A program made the position numbers and the translations under genes. The notes under the pieces are model-generated. The model was given only the letters and a program-made list of their open reading frames with translations. It was not told where the DNA came from and made no database searches. Below, in pieces: positions 1 through 11,200 of a stretch of 30,027 nucleotides of DNA. This stretch comes from Zygnema circumcarinatum (taxonomy: Eukaryota > Streptophyta > Zygnematophyceae > Zygnematales > Zygnemataceae): assembly GCA_037447605.1 (NCBI GenBank), contig CM074807.1:985356-1015382 (forward strand). Reading direction: 5' to 3'. Every line of letters begins with the position of its first letter. Positions within the stretch are counted from its first letter, which is position 1.

Positions 1-1
1 G

Positions 2-32
<31 letters not shown>

Positions 33-145
33 GGGAGAGAGAGGGAGAGAGAGGGGGAAAGAGGGGGAGAGAGAGAGAGAGGGAGAGGGGGAGAGAGAGA
101 GAGAGGGAGAGGGGGAGAGAGAGAGAGAGAGAGAGAGAGAGCAAG
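1..145. repeat. GA-rich microsatellite
   Basis: Almost pure GA/GGGA dinucleotide-type repeat running in from the left edge. No open frame in it is credible. Confidence 0.95.
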
Positions 146-519
146 ACCTCCAGGCACGTGTCAGGAACACAGTGGCGGAAAAACAGCTGCATTCGCAGTA
201 CATGCTACCAGGTGGGAGTAGTTTCTTCACTCGCTCCCTCTCGCTCTCTTTCCCTCGCTCACGCTCAAACCTGCTTTCTAGCCCACCTCCTGTTCCGCCC
301 CTCCTCCCTCTCTCTTTATTCATTTCTCTTCGTAGTTTCCCGCACCTTTCACTCCCACTTCTCCTCTCCCTCTCCGTGTTCAGTCTCCCCTCATTCCCTC
401 TAGCCCTCCTTTTTCCTCCTTAGCCCGCCCTCCCTCCCATGCTTTCCCCTCGTCCTGCAAACGTCACTATTCATCGTTCCTTCACCTGCCTCACCTTAAC
501 GCTCTCTCCGGCTACTTTC

Positions 520-672
520 CACCTCTCGTTCTCCCTCTCCCTCTCCGTCTCCCTCTCCCTCTCCGTCAACCTCTCCCTCTCCGTCTCCCTCTTCCTCTCC
601 GTCTCCCTCTTCCTCTCCGTCAACCTCTCCCTCTCCCTCTACACCTCCCTCTACCTCTCCCTCTCCCTGAAA
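520..672. repeat. CTCTCC/CTCCGT pyrimidine minisatellite
   Basis: Degenerate 6-bp CTCTCC and 12-bp CTCTCCGTCTCC-type units repeat for about 150 bp. The opposite strand gives an artificial Gly/Glu-rich open frame. Confidence 0.9.
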
Positions 673-1389
673 GCACCAGTTCAGAGCCACATTCAACACG
701 AGCTAAAGCATCGTAGGGCTCTCCTCCTTTCTAACCACACATTTCTCGGCACCAAAAACCCTACTCATCTCTGACGCATATCGCCCACCAAAAACTGACA
801 CTTTCCGGAAGAAAAAAAGCGAAGTGGAAACAATTAGGTTCAATACTGATGCCATTCACTATATTCCACACTCCAGCACGACACAAACCATATAAAAAAA
901 CTGAATGCAGGGAAGCTTCAGGGCTGCTCGAGGGTCAAACATTTCCCGCTATCAGCTGCTACTTTGCAGATTTAAGGGTTGACGAGGGAGCAGTTGAAGC
1001 TGAGAGCAGCATTCAACGAACCTTCAACCGCGAAGGCATCATTTGAAATGATTTCATCCAAAAATGACAGATTCAGCACTGCTCACGGCGGGACTTCGAA
1101 TCATAATAAAACGATCATTGCAAAAACTCGACACACTGAGAAACCCCCCCCCCACAGGGACAGAAAAAAGGTATAAATGTATTACAAATTGATACCCAAA
1201 CGAATCCAAAGACAAAATCAAACCAATAAAAGAAATGAAAAGGATCGAAAAAAATGTAAAGGAGGCTAAAATGCACGAAACAGTGAGAAAAAAACCGCCT
1301 TTTGTTTTACCCTTCTTGAAAACTAACCCTAAGTTCGCACCTTACATAATGGGGCCGTTGCAGCTTGACTCCCCTGCCGCCAACAGCGT

Positions 1390-1830
1390 CCCTCCCTCTC
1401 CACGCTTCCTGCCTCCCGCTCTCCCTCCCTCTCCCACTCTCTTCACGCTGTCTCCCTCCCTCACTCTCTCGCACACACACCACTCCTTCCACTCATACGC
1501 AGCCTCTCTCCCACTATTCTCACTCCCTGCTCCTCTTTCTCTGCAATCTTACCCTATCTTTCCTCCTTCCACTATCTCCCTTCTTTCAACTCTCCCTCGA
1601 CGCTCCTTCTCCTCCGCTATCCTCCCCTATCCCTCCCCCCGCCTCTCCTTCCCTCCCCTCTCTTATCACCCCTCCCTCCACTCTCCCCCTCCACCAATTT
1701 CCTCTCCACTTCTTCCCCTCTCCTACCACTCCCTCTTCCCCTCTCTCCCGCCCCCCTCTCTCTCCCTCTCTCTTTTTCCCCCTCCCTCTCCCCCTCTCCC
1801 TCTTTCTCTCCCCCTCTCCCTCCCTCCCTG
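1390..1830. repeat. CT-rich pyrimidine tract
   Basis: Long imperfect CTCC/CTCT tract of more than 400 bp. It generates the Ser/Pro/Leu open frames seen on the + strand. There is no single repeat period. Confidence 0.85.
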
Positions 1831-1972
1831 GCAGTAAAGGCCCCGCCCGCCCGTCCGTCCCCCTCAGGTGCCCCCTTTCCGCCCCTCCCGGCCAATTCTC
1901 TCGCTCCCCCGCACGTGCGGCGTCGCACTCGGGGCGGTTGCCACCCGGGGGCGGCCACGCCCGCCAACTTCC

Positions 1973-1996
1973 GTCACGTCACGTCACGTCATGTGG
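1973..1996. promoter_or_regulatory. Tandem ACGT-core cluster (GTCAC repeats)
   Basis: Three consecutive GTCAC pentamers followed by GTCAT create overlapping TGACGT/ACGTCA cores, the classic binding core of plant bZIP factors. No supported gene start lies next to it, so its target is unknown; it could simply be a short tandem repeat. Confidence 0.35.
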
Positions 1997-3500
1997 CCAC
2001 CATGGCGCGCCCCTCCTTTATGACGTGCCGACCACCCGCACGTGCGGGGGGGGCCACCATGGCCATGGCATGGCTACATGGGCAACATGTCTGCTGCCAG
2101 GGGCATGCATGGCCTCCCAGGTATGCATGCATGCATGTATGTATGTGCCGCCGCCCGGTTGGGAAGGGTAAGCCGGATGGGGGCGGAGGCACGCAAGCGG
2201 CGCCGGGAAGAGCCCGGCCAATGGGACGCGTCCATGTAGGCAAATATGTCCACATGGCAGACTTCCATTGGACTGTTCGTTTTGGAACGGACAGAAGTCG
2301 CCAACAAAAGTAGTGGGGCCGCGGCGAAGAGTCTTCGGTCGCACGTGGGCGATTGAGTGGGTGCCACGTGGCAGCGGCCGGCCAGGGGCGAAGCGGGCAA
2401 CGGCGGGCGGCCGTTAGGGCCGCACGGCCAGCTGGCAGCAGGCAGCACGGGCGGGCGCCTTTGACGTACAGTACAGTATCTGCGATCGGTCGTACCGTAC
2501 GGCGAGTCGTCCAAACAACCATAATAATCCTCCGCGGTAAATTTCGTTGCGCGCAACTTGCCATGGCCAACAACCACATGCCATGCCATGTATGGGCCAG
2601 CAGCGCACGCATGCACAACAACCATCACGATTGTTCTGTTGTTCACACACAAAAGCTTGTACTCGTATCCTTCAAGGATGTACACATCCACATGGCACCC
2701 AATGAAAATCATATGCATGCACAAGAACTAGAATTATGAACAACATAAGCGTTCACAAAGTGCCAGCCCCTCTCCAACAACATTTTACTCACGCATGCGA
2801 GCAAGCATATGCATGTTGGAACAAAATGCCGTTCGGTCAGAGAACAGTTTTTTTTTTTAATCACGACAGCCCTGTACGGCCCTCGACTGCCCTCGCCCTC
2901 AGCTGCCGCCCGTCCGTCCAAAGCGCAACTTTGACCCTGACCGACCGGTTCGCCACTAGAACCGTCTCCCGCCGCCCTGCCGCCCTGCCGCCCTGGCAGC
3001 CAGGGGCCAAAACAGAATTCCTCTGTCGGATCAGCGCGGCTCTCTCCCTCCCTCCCTCACTCTCTCCCTCCCTCCCCTCCCTCCCTCCCTCCCTTCCTCT
3101 GTCTCGTCTTGTCTCGTCATGTCTCGTCCCCCACGAGGGAGGGAGGGGGGGGTTGGGAAGGGGGTGGGTGAAGGCGAGAGAGAGGGAGAGGGGGGGAGGG
3201 GTGGGGACAGGTCGGGTCGGCCCAACGGCCGCAACGGTCGGCACTCGCAGGAGGCCGCTGCCGGTGGCGGGGCGTTGGGCCACTTGGCGGCGCACGGCCA
3301 CTTGCGAGCTGCTCGGGTGGGGCGGGTTGGGGAGCTACGGCCAAGTTGGATGAGCCATGTCGGACAGGAGACACCCCTCGCAAAGGCCCTTTCGCACACT
3401 CCAAAACGAGAGAGAGAAGAGGAGAGGGGAGGGGGAGGGGGGAAGAGAGGGAGAGAGCGAGAGAGGGAGGTAGGCGAGGCCATGCCTTTCAATTCATAAT

Positions 3501-4053
3501 ACGTTTCTACTTATCACAAGGAGAGGCTTTATATCAGGCCAAAAACGACTTTGACATCACTATTTAATGCACTATGCACATTCTTCTATGACATGGCAAG
3601 AACGACTGGAAGTTAAATGACCAACCCTTGCTACTAAAGGGGGAAAAAAATGACAACACAGTACTTAGCCACCTCCCACCCTACAGCCATGTACCAAGCC
3701 ATCGATCCCCTCCTTCCAGCATGGCAACGCACTAAGTTTTAATCCCACTCTATATACATCAAAAACTCTCCTAACTTTTGAACAGTGAGTGCCTTCGGAC
3801 TTGGCTCTCCGTTCAACACGTGTCAAAACCCCTCCCTCGCCCCTTCTCCGGACTTTAAGACGCAGAAAACTCTCATGTGATGCATCACATGTACATAATC
3901 AATTGAAACCGCCCCTTTAACGTACAAAAGAATAAAGCAATGAGACCCACAGTACCCTACATACAAACGAAAGCTCCATTTGTCGAGCAAGCAATTCCCC
4001 TCCTGCACATCCAGGCAAGAGACGAACTGAGAAGAAACCTCTTCCGCACTCTC
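3501..4053 (-). other. Sequence downstream of the HMG-CoA lyase gene
   Basis: Unremarkable sequence beyond the stop codon of the - strand HMG-CoA lyase gene. It probably holds the 3' untranslated region and terminator. I found no other gene or clear poly(A) signal. Confidence 0.5.
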
Positions 4054-6353
4054 CTAGCATTTTGACTTCTTTGAAAGAGCAACGGCTGCTTTGGAGCTTG
4101 ATTGACGGCCCAGATGTGTGCAGATGTACGAGCCTGCCTCCACCACTTGCGTGAGGTCCACCCCAGTCTCCACCCCCAAGCCCTGCAGCAGATAGAGAAC
4201 ATCTTCTGTGGCAACATTTCCTGCTGCTCCCTTAGCAAAGGGGCACCCTCCTAGGCCTGCCACGGAGGAGTCCACGACAGCAACTCCCATCTGCCAAGCA
4301 GAAAAGGAAAGCCGAGTCCCTCGTAGTCAGATTCATCCATCATTCTAATTGTTGGCACAGCGCTGCCTAATGAGGAGCTTTTGACTCAAGCAAAGCAACT
4401 AAGTGACTATACAGGAGCTGAAAAAGGTCATTGAGGGATCAAACGCTTATGAATGTGCCATGATTCAGGGCCTACATCCCAGTCCTAGTTTACCCCACTT
4501 CTCCCTTGCCCACCTGCAACGAGATTAGAATATTCGCCAGAGCTTGCCCATATGTGTCGTGCATATGCACAGCCAACGCCTCCACTGGGACCACTGCCAT
4601 CACTGCTCTCAACATGGCTGCCACTTTCCCTGCCAATTTGAAGCAACTTCTCCAGACAATTCAGAACAGGCCATACCCAAAATCACGCTCAACCTCTGTC
4701 TTTTTTAAGACACCTTATCTTGTTTTCCTACACGTCTCTCGAGATACCCTCATCGCCATAGTGACAAGGTAATGCAGGTGACCCACCTGGAGTGCCCACC
4801 CCGATGGTATCCCCAAGAGAAATCTCATAGCATCCCATGTCGTAAAGTGCCTTGGCCACTCTTGCCACTTGGGAAGGCTCCACCGACCCCTCAATAGGGC
4901 AGCCGACAACACAGGAGACATACCTGCCACCATGGCCTTAATGTCTCAGCAACTTGGGGTACATGCATGAAGGAAGAGAATGGGTACATGCATGAAGGAA
5001 GAGAATGGGTACATGCATGAAGGAAGAGAATGGGTACATCCATGAAGGAAGAGAATGGGTACATGCATGAAGGGAGAGAATGGATATTGCAGCAGTATGT
5101 TTTTTGAATGGTGAGGAGAGGATAAGCACCCGCGCACGAGGATGCCCCTCTGCCGGGCGGCTGCACATATAGCAGAGTAGCGTTCTAGGCTTTCGTCAAT
5201 GCTGCAGTTAATGTTGCTCCGACTGAAACCGTCGGTGGCTGCTGCAAACACCGCCACTTCTTTCGCCCCTGCTGCTACTGCGGCTTCAAAGCCCTGCATG
5301 TAATGATAGAAATCCCTTTCTTCTACCATTGAAACGGCTTACAAAGGAGGTCTCCTATACGAAAATGGTCGATTCAAAGCTAAATATGGGTTGCAGGAAA
5401 AGACACTAAACTATGCTTGCACGAATCGACCGTCGAGTTGGAAGCTTTGCTAGAAGTTTACCTTGAAGTTGGGGGTAAGCACGGGAAAACTAGTTCTGTC
5501 CGTTTGTGTAATTTGACGCATCACCTCTAACGAATCCGCCAGCTGGCGCATCACGAGGGGGCGAAAGGGCAAAGGAAAAAGATGAGAAACACGGCTTGCT
5601 CACTCCAAAAACGTGAGAATGTACTCTGCGAATGACAATTATGCTTTTTCCACCAAGTTGAATTTCCCACACCAGAAGCATTTGTGTTCTATGGGTTTTC
5701 TCACCTGCGGGACCCACTTGGGAGAAACGAAGCTGGTAGCCTCCACGGCAGGCAGACCAGCCATAGCCAGACGCTTAATGAGCTCCACTTTAACCTCTGT
5801 TGGAACTCGCTCCTTCTCATTTTGAAGACCGTCTCTCGGGCCTACTTCAACTATCTTCACCTTTTGCGGAAGGCACTTTAAGGCCTGCATTTAAGGGCAG
5901 CAACGCCCTATGAGATGGTTGGCTCGTTCCGCATATTCCCTGACAATCTACCAAGACTTCCAATGGTGCGAACGTGGCACAAATCTACCTGTTCAGCGCT
6001 CTCACCTCAAAAGCAAGTGCGGGAGCTTTGTGAAGCTCCCTATATGGGACAGAAAAGCCACAGTATCCAGCGGCCATGGCTGACAGTGGCTGAACACGAT
6101 GTGACCTTCCGCCATGAGGGGAAGGCAGCAGATGCGCCCTCCCAGAAGGAGAAGTGTCGGAGTGCAGAGATGTTGCATAGGAATTTGGACTAAGCTCCTG
6201 CTTTTTTTGGCTGTGCCAGATGGAAGGTGAGTCACAAGCAGCTGCTTCTTCAAACAGCTCAGGTTGAGACTTATCCAGAGGCGAGCCGGCTTTTGGCACC
6301 TCTATAGAAATAAGTGAACGTCGAAAGAAATCAAGCCTGCAAACGCATGTCAA
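4054..6353 (-). CDS. HMGCL: Hydroxymethylglutaryl-CoA lyase
   Basis: This enzyme cleaves HMG-CoA to acetyl-CoA and acetoacetate, the last step of leucine degradation, normally in mitochondria. Exons in - strand order are 6353-6006, 5884-5705, 5542-5462, 5293-5130, 4923-4787, 4629-4514 and 4290-4054 (stop). All junctions are GT-AG and the codon phases agree. Exons 2-7 give about 304 residues of conserved lyase core. It contains the catalytic-loop signature GPRDGLQNE (exon 2), the metal-binding HMHDTYGQ (exon 6) and the active-site cysteine loop [14 protein letters not shown] (exon 7). No key residue is missing, so the enzyme should work. Exon 1 supplies 116 residues with no recognisable domain; plant HMG-CoA lyases also carry a long variable N-terminus. 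The ATG at 6353 is the latest plausible start. An upstream exon is possible because an acceptor-like TATAG lies inside exon 1. No peroxisomal C-terminal SKL-type signal is present. Confidence 0.92.
4956..5085. repeat. Five-copy 25-bp tandem repeat in intron 4 of the HMG-CoA lyase gene
   Basis: A 25-bp unit (core TACATGCATGAAGGAAGAGA) occurs five times at exactly 25-bp spacing, with T of TAC at 4960, 4985, 5010, 5035 and 5060. Single-base differences occur in the fourth (CATCCATG) and last (GGGAGAG) copies. It fills most of the 206-bp intron 4924-5129. Confidence 0.95.
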
Positions 6354-6882
6354 GAGTCAAGACAACCACTTTCAAGTCGGATGATAAAGGCACGGGGACA
6401 CACAAAAAAAACGCAAGTTCATACAACGTAAGAAAAAATTTGGTTTTCGCAATCCCTGAGCTACACAGCTGCATGGTAAAACCCTTCAAGTGTATCTCAA
6501 AACATAATTAGATACGACGGCGTGAGTGCACATGTTATTGTTGCGTTTGCACGAAAACACTTCATTGTGGTAGCTGCTACTAAAACAGCGAATAAATTTA
6601 TTTTTCCGCCTATGCCAATTGTAAACATAAATCGATCCTTTATACTTTTCCAAGATTTCCACTTCATAGCCAAAGTAGAGCTCGCAATTTCTAGCATTCT
6701 TCAAAGTTCGAAATCAACAGCAATGGCCCCTTGAATGTTCATACGGGTCTCAAATGCGAGCAGCTCAACCACCAATATACTACCAACAATTTATTCAGTT
6801 AGAAAACATTCAAGCTCGGAAAAGTGACGTAAAACAGTCCACAGCAAGCGAAACAACTTCTCCCCCACCGTGACACATGCCG

Positions 6883-7380
6883 CAAATCGGCACTTTCAAG
6901 CCGTGCGCCCTCCACCTGCTGCTGTTTCACCATGGCTCTCTCCAAGTCACATCCTCCTTCCGAATTCATACTCGCAGCAGTAGCCGTAGCAGGAGGAGGA
7001 GGAGGGGTTGCCTGCAAGCACCTGCTCTGCTCACAGGCCATGGCCGCCTTTGCCATGCGCTCCTCCTCCGCATGCATCGAAATGACAGAGCATCGCACCA
7101 TGGCTTCCCCTCTCGCCAGAGCCTTGCCACTTGGCGTCTGCTGATAGGCTCCCGCCACCTCTCGCACGTGCCTGACAACTGCAGCAGGAAGAAGGCGGCT
7201 GTGCGGCATCAGAGGGGAGAGCGGGGAAACCAGAAGAGTGCAAATGAGAGAGCCAAGAAGGCCTCCTCCTTTACAGGGACGAGCAGCCCGCCGCCATGGC
7301 CATGGCTGCCTGCCGGAGAGGAAGGAGGTCTTTGAAAGGACGGCGATTCCAAGACGCCTCCCTCGACCCATGACCGCCAT
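6883..7380 (-). CDS. Candidate 5' exon of the HMG-CoA lyase gene (presequence-like)
   Basis: This open frame begins with an Arg-rich, acid-free stretch (MAVMGRGRRLGIAV...), as mitochondrial targeting peptides do. It lies on the same strand upstream of the lyase. A GTGTCA donor after codon CAT near 6883 would join in phase 0 to an acceptor inside lyase exon 1 (TATAGAG before GTGCCA, about 6300). Both splice signals are weak and I know of no homologue. It could equally be a chance frame in GC-rich upstream DNA. Confidence 0.3.
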
Positions 7381-8190
7381 GGCCGAGAGCGGAGGGACGT
7401 CCTAGGAAACCAGTTCAAAATTAGTACTCTCTCTGTGGGAAAATGAGCCGGAAAACCTTCAACTACAGCATTCGTTCTATTTTGTATCTGGGATTGCCCT
7501 AACAATCTGGTGTGCAACCTGACTAACCATGGCTAGTATTTTTTTCTTACTGTTGGTCCAAATGTCTAGTACAGTACTGTATGAAACATCGTATTCGATA
7601 TATTTTTCAAAATCGACCTATTTCGATACTGTTTGCTCTTTTGTCCGTACCAATGCGTGCAGAAAACGACAAAGGGACATGCCACCACCCCGACCGTACA
7701 ATCTTCTTTTTGTGTTCCGTACGGGTACTGTGACAACACGTCACTCCAATCAGCGCACGTAGTTCCATGTTCACAGTTGCGATCCGCCCGTTTCCACTCG
7801 ACGCACTCCTCTCTTTTCGCTAAACGACAAACTGACCGGCAAGCCCCAGCCGTATGGTCCCGCTATTGATTGGTCAGAACAAGATTGCTGACGTGTTTAC
7901 TGTGGAGCAATGCTTCTCCGCTGTGCCCCTAACGCAGACCAAGGCCAAGCCAAGTTTCATTTGGCAATGGCTTGGAGATTTGTTCGAATAAAGTATTTCG
8001 CACGGTAACTTCGACCTTTATTTAATGTCTTTGGAGCAAAAACGCATGTACTGATTTCGAACGACTGGTTTCTTGTAGAAGACGAGGTTGCCCTGGCTCA
8101 TTTGACTTCTCCAGGAAGGACCGGCCATGGCGGCGACGCCTGCACCTACGTCAGCAGGCAGGCTCCGCATCCCACTCTCACTCTCTGGCT
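7381..8190. promoter_or_regulatory. Divergent promoter region between the HMG-CoA lyase and GT18 genes
   Basis: The two genes point away from each other across this region. CCAAT-box motifs occur on the + strand at 7746-7750 and inverted (ATTGG) at 7869-7873, consistent with a shared, TATA-less type promoter. No gene is seen. The transcription start sites are not determinable here. Confidence 0.45.
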
Positions 8191-8206
8191 ATGGCGAATG
8201 CTGCAG
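8127..8206 (+). other. Upstream ATG overlapping the GT18 start
   Basis: An ATG in a strong context (GGCCATGGCGG) lies 64 bp before the chosen start, in another frame. Reading across the same exon 1-2 junction it stays open through exon 2 and stops early in exon 3, giving an overlapping upstream frame of about 80 codons. It matters only if transcription starts before 8127. Confidence 0.35.
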
Positions 8207-11200
8207 GTTGAGGGAAGGGAGGGGGTTTTAGGGTTGAAGGATGTGTGAGGGTGGAGGAGACGAAGAAGGAGGCTCAGCTTTAACGAAAGGAGCGTTGGTT
8301 GCTTTGGTTGGAGCAGACGAGGGGGAAGGAAGCTGCTGAGTGATTGGTTTTGGGAGAGTTGAGAGAGGATATTGTTGTGAGGGACTGAAAGGCATTGCAT
8401 TTGTGTTTTTTTTGGTTCTGAAAGCGGTCTATCTGTGTAGGAGTGTGCATGAACAGGTCAAGCAAGTTGTGTCGATGTTGTTGCTGCTTCAAAATCTTTC
8501 AGAAAGTGAAGGAATAAGCTGATTATGATGTGTTCAAGCCTGTGCTTTCATGTACTTTTGTTGCAGCTCAAAGCAATTTGAACGTCCGTTACCCATGGAA
8601 GTTCCGGAGCTGCCTCGTGCTGCTGTTCGCCATCAACTTGGCCATAAGTGCTTACGTGTATTTCGAGATATATCTCGATGCAGGGAAAGAGAGCAACTCC
8701 ATGCTCTTGAAGGTATACTACTCGACGAACACTTTATTATCTTCTATTGTGCTCACATTGATCGGTACTACTTTGTTGCATTCTGTGCTGCCTATTTGTA
8801 CGTCATGAAACCTGGAGTACCCGTCGGCATGCAGGGTCGAACATTTGTTTGGTGTAGGTATATGAGTCGCTTGTGCCTCATTGAACTCGTGTGGGTTAAG
8901 GTGTGAGAAGATCAGTGACATGTTATATCTTCTTGTGCAATTTAAAGTGTTTTGAAATGGTAAATTTTGAAGGCTATTTAGCAATAAAACCTAAAAAATA
9001 TGAAGACCGCCAAAGTGGAAACACAGAATTGTTATGCTTGATGGTAATTTATGGCCATATGCATGAGATCAAGTGGACTCAATCTGCAGTGTTTCATTAG
9101 CGCAGCATATCTTGTTCGTCTACCTGGAACAGACTGAGAATGCATCGTAACGTAAAGTAGATTTTTTTTTTTTGATTTTTTTTTCGGTAGCATTGGACTA
9201 GTTCGCCATGCCGTTGATGAATGATGAGACAGAGAGTCATTCTGGGATGCAGGAGTCCAACACCAACAGTTCACAGATTCTGAGCAGTTCAGATGAGAGA
9301 CAGACAGAGGTATTGAGGAAAGACATGAAAGATCCTTGTGGCTGCGATGAAGGGAGTGAAACAGGTGAGAAAGTATCACTTTTTCTGGTGCTTCATAAGA
9401 AAAAAAAGTAGTAACTTACAACCTCAGGTCCTGAATTTCGAGATTGGGTGTTTGTACTTGGTTAGGTTAACGGGAAAAATTACGTATTGAAACAAAAGGG
9501 CCATTCTAGAGGAACAAAGCCATACGGCGTTCCCTTCTGTATATATACAAATTAACATTCATCTACTAAAGTGTTTTTTGTATAAAAATTCAAATTATTC
9601 TGACTGTTTTTGTATTATGTATTTCCAACTGTTAGCATGTAGTACTTTTTGAAAACAAACATAAAAATAATAATAATAATATACAACCCAGTAAGGACAA
9701 AAAAAGAAAAACATAAAACGTCGTGTTGACCCAATTTTATAAACCTTTGCGCTCATCCTCCTTTTCTGTTTGCTATGCATGCCTTGCCAATGGTGTGACA
9801 TTGTGCTTAGCTTCTTTGGTAACGGCCTATTTCTTCCCAAGTAAACAGATCTTATATGTTCACTCCTTTTGCCGTTGTGCCCATTGATGTTGGCATCCAA
9901 AGAGTAGCTTATCTTGCTTGCATTTGTGGATGCTGCTGCTCCAATCCAGGTGCAGGTGCTTCACCGGCTGTCCAGATGGAGGATCCGCTACTTCAAGCTC
10001 AATATGGACTGTACACATTATGTCCTCCTCACTATGTTGTGTCTCCTCCAACGGATGCAAAAACTCCTAGCGATGGGCTACCACCACAACACTGGTGGGG
10101 TCTCGGAGGACAGTCGGGCGAAGGATTTCCCGTGAACAGTAGTGATGATTGGCCCATTGTGGATGCGTCGACTCTACCCAACTTGCCATATCTGCGCACA
10201 AGGTATGCAAGTTTACAACGTTTAGGCATTTGTTTAATAATGATTGTGGCACCTCTTGAATGATAGGTTTACTTCATAGATCATGAATAGTGTGTTGCGT
10301 GTAGATTGCTATTGCAGAGATTTTGACGATAGTTGCCCTCTGTTTGATTGCGTGTGTTTGTTCTATTTGTTGTTTAGAGTATGAGAGCTTCATAAAATCT
10401 GGAAACCAAATTGTTGGAACCCATTTCTGATTAGTGACACGCCTGTACCTATTTTTTCCTATGTATAGATATACGCGAATGTATAGCCATTGGCATGCAG
10501 CAATGAGCCGCCTTCGAGCTAAGCTTGTGAATGCGGGAGAGCCTCCCTACGCTCTCAGAATGAAGATGAGAACAAGGCAAAGTGATGAAACACAGATGGA
10601 CCAAAGCTCCATTTTTGACTCTGTCTTGCAGCAGGCTGTCAAAGCTGCTGGCCTCACTCTAATCTCTCCTACAGTTAGTTCCATGGACTCAATAGATGGG
10701 ATCAGAAACGGCCGCGCTGACAGGGAGGTAGGAACTGGCAATAACTGGAGTACGTCAACGTGGGCGAATGATCGAGCATCGTACGAGGGATTTTGTAGTT
10801 TTTCAAGGTGATTTTTCAGAGCTTAATTATCACTAGGCGTTTTGGATAGGAAGCAGACGTTAGCGAGATAAACAAAATGGGTTTAATTTTTCATATTCAA
10901 GTCGTTTAGTAGTAGACTATCGCATTAAAGCAGAATTGACTTGAAGTTTTGTCAACTTAGCTTGTTGAAGTTGCGTGACCTCATCGATGGAGGTGACTGC
11001 CTCATTTGTGCTCATTTCATAGTGGCTGGGTAGTCCAGTTCTTAGCTTTCTGTTCACTGGTACGAGCTTTTTTTCTTCTTTTGGTTTTTCTCCTTCTCCT
11101 CGCTGGTCGGAAAGCGACTCTCGAGAGGGCGACTACCGTAATTGACTTACTTTTGGTGTGTGGATGCTCTGCAGGTCCGTTAAAGATCATGCAGGGATGA

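Larger units (their letters stand above)
146..3500. other. Gene-poor low-complexity and CpG-rich region
   Basis: I see no gene here. The stretch alternates CT-rich tracts (about 230-670 and 1390-1830, with CTCC repeats at 3037-3100), GA/GGGA tracts (3130-3210, 3400-3476) and CpG-rich sequence (about 1840-2500, 3200-3330). All longer open frames are made of Ser/Leu/Pro or Gly/Glu/Arg runs dictated by the repeats. Clusters of CATG and GCATGC occur at about 2050-2150 and 2560-2830. Part of it could be promoter or untranslated sequence of a gene to the left. Confidence 0.7.

Noticed and set aside
1235-2171. Ser/Pro/Leu-rich + strand frames of 200-268 codons
   Set aside because: They are translations of the CT-rich tract; no start context, splice structure or family similarity.
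8550-8906. 118-codon second frame over GT18 exon 2
   Set aside because: The other frame encodes a clear membrane anchor and splices in phase to the next exon; this one is at most part of an upstream overlapping frame.
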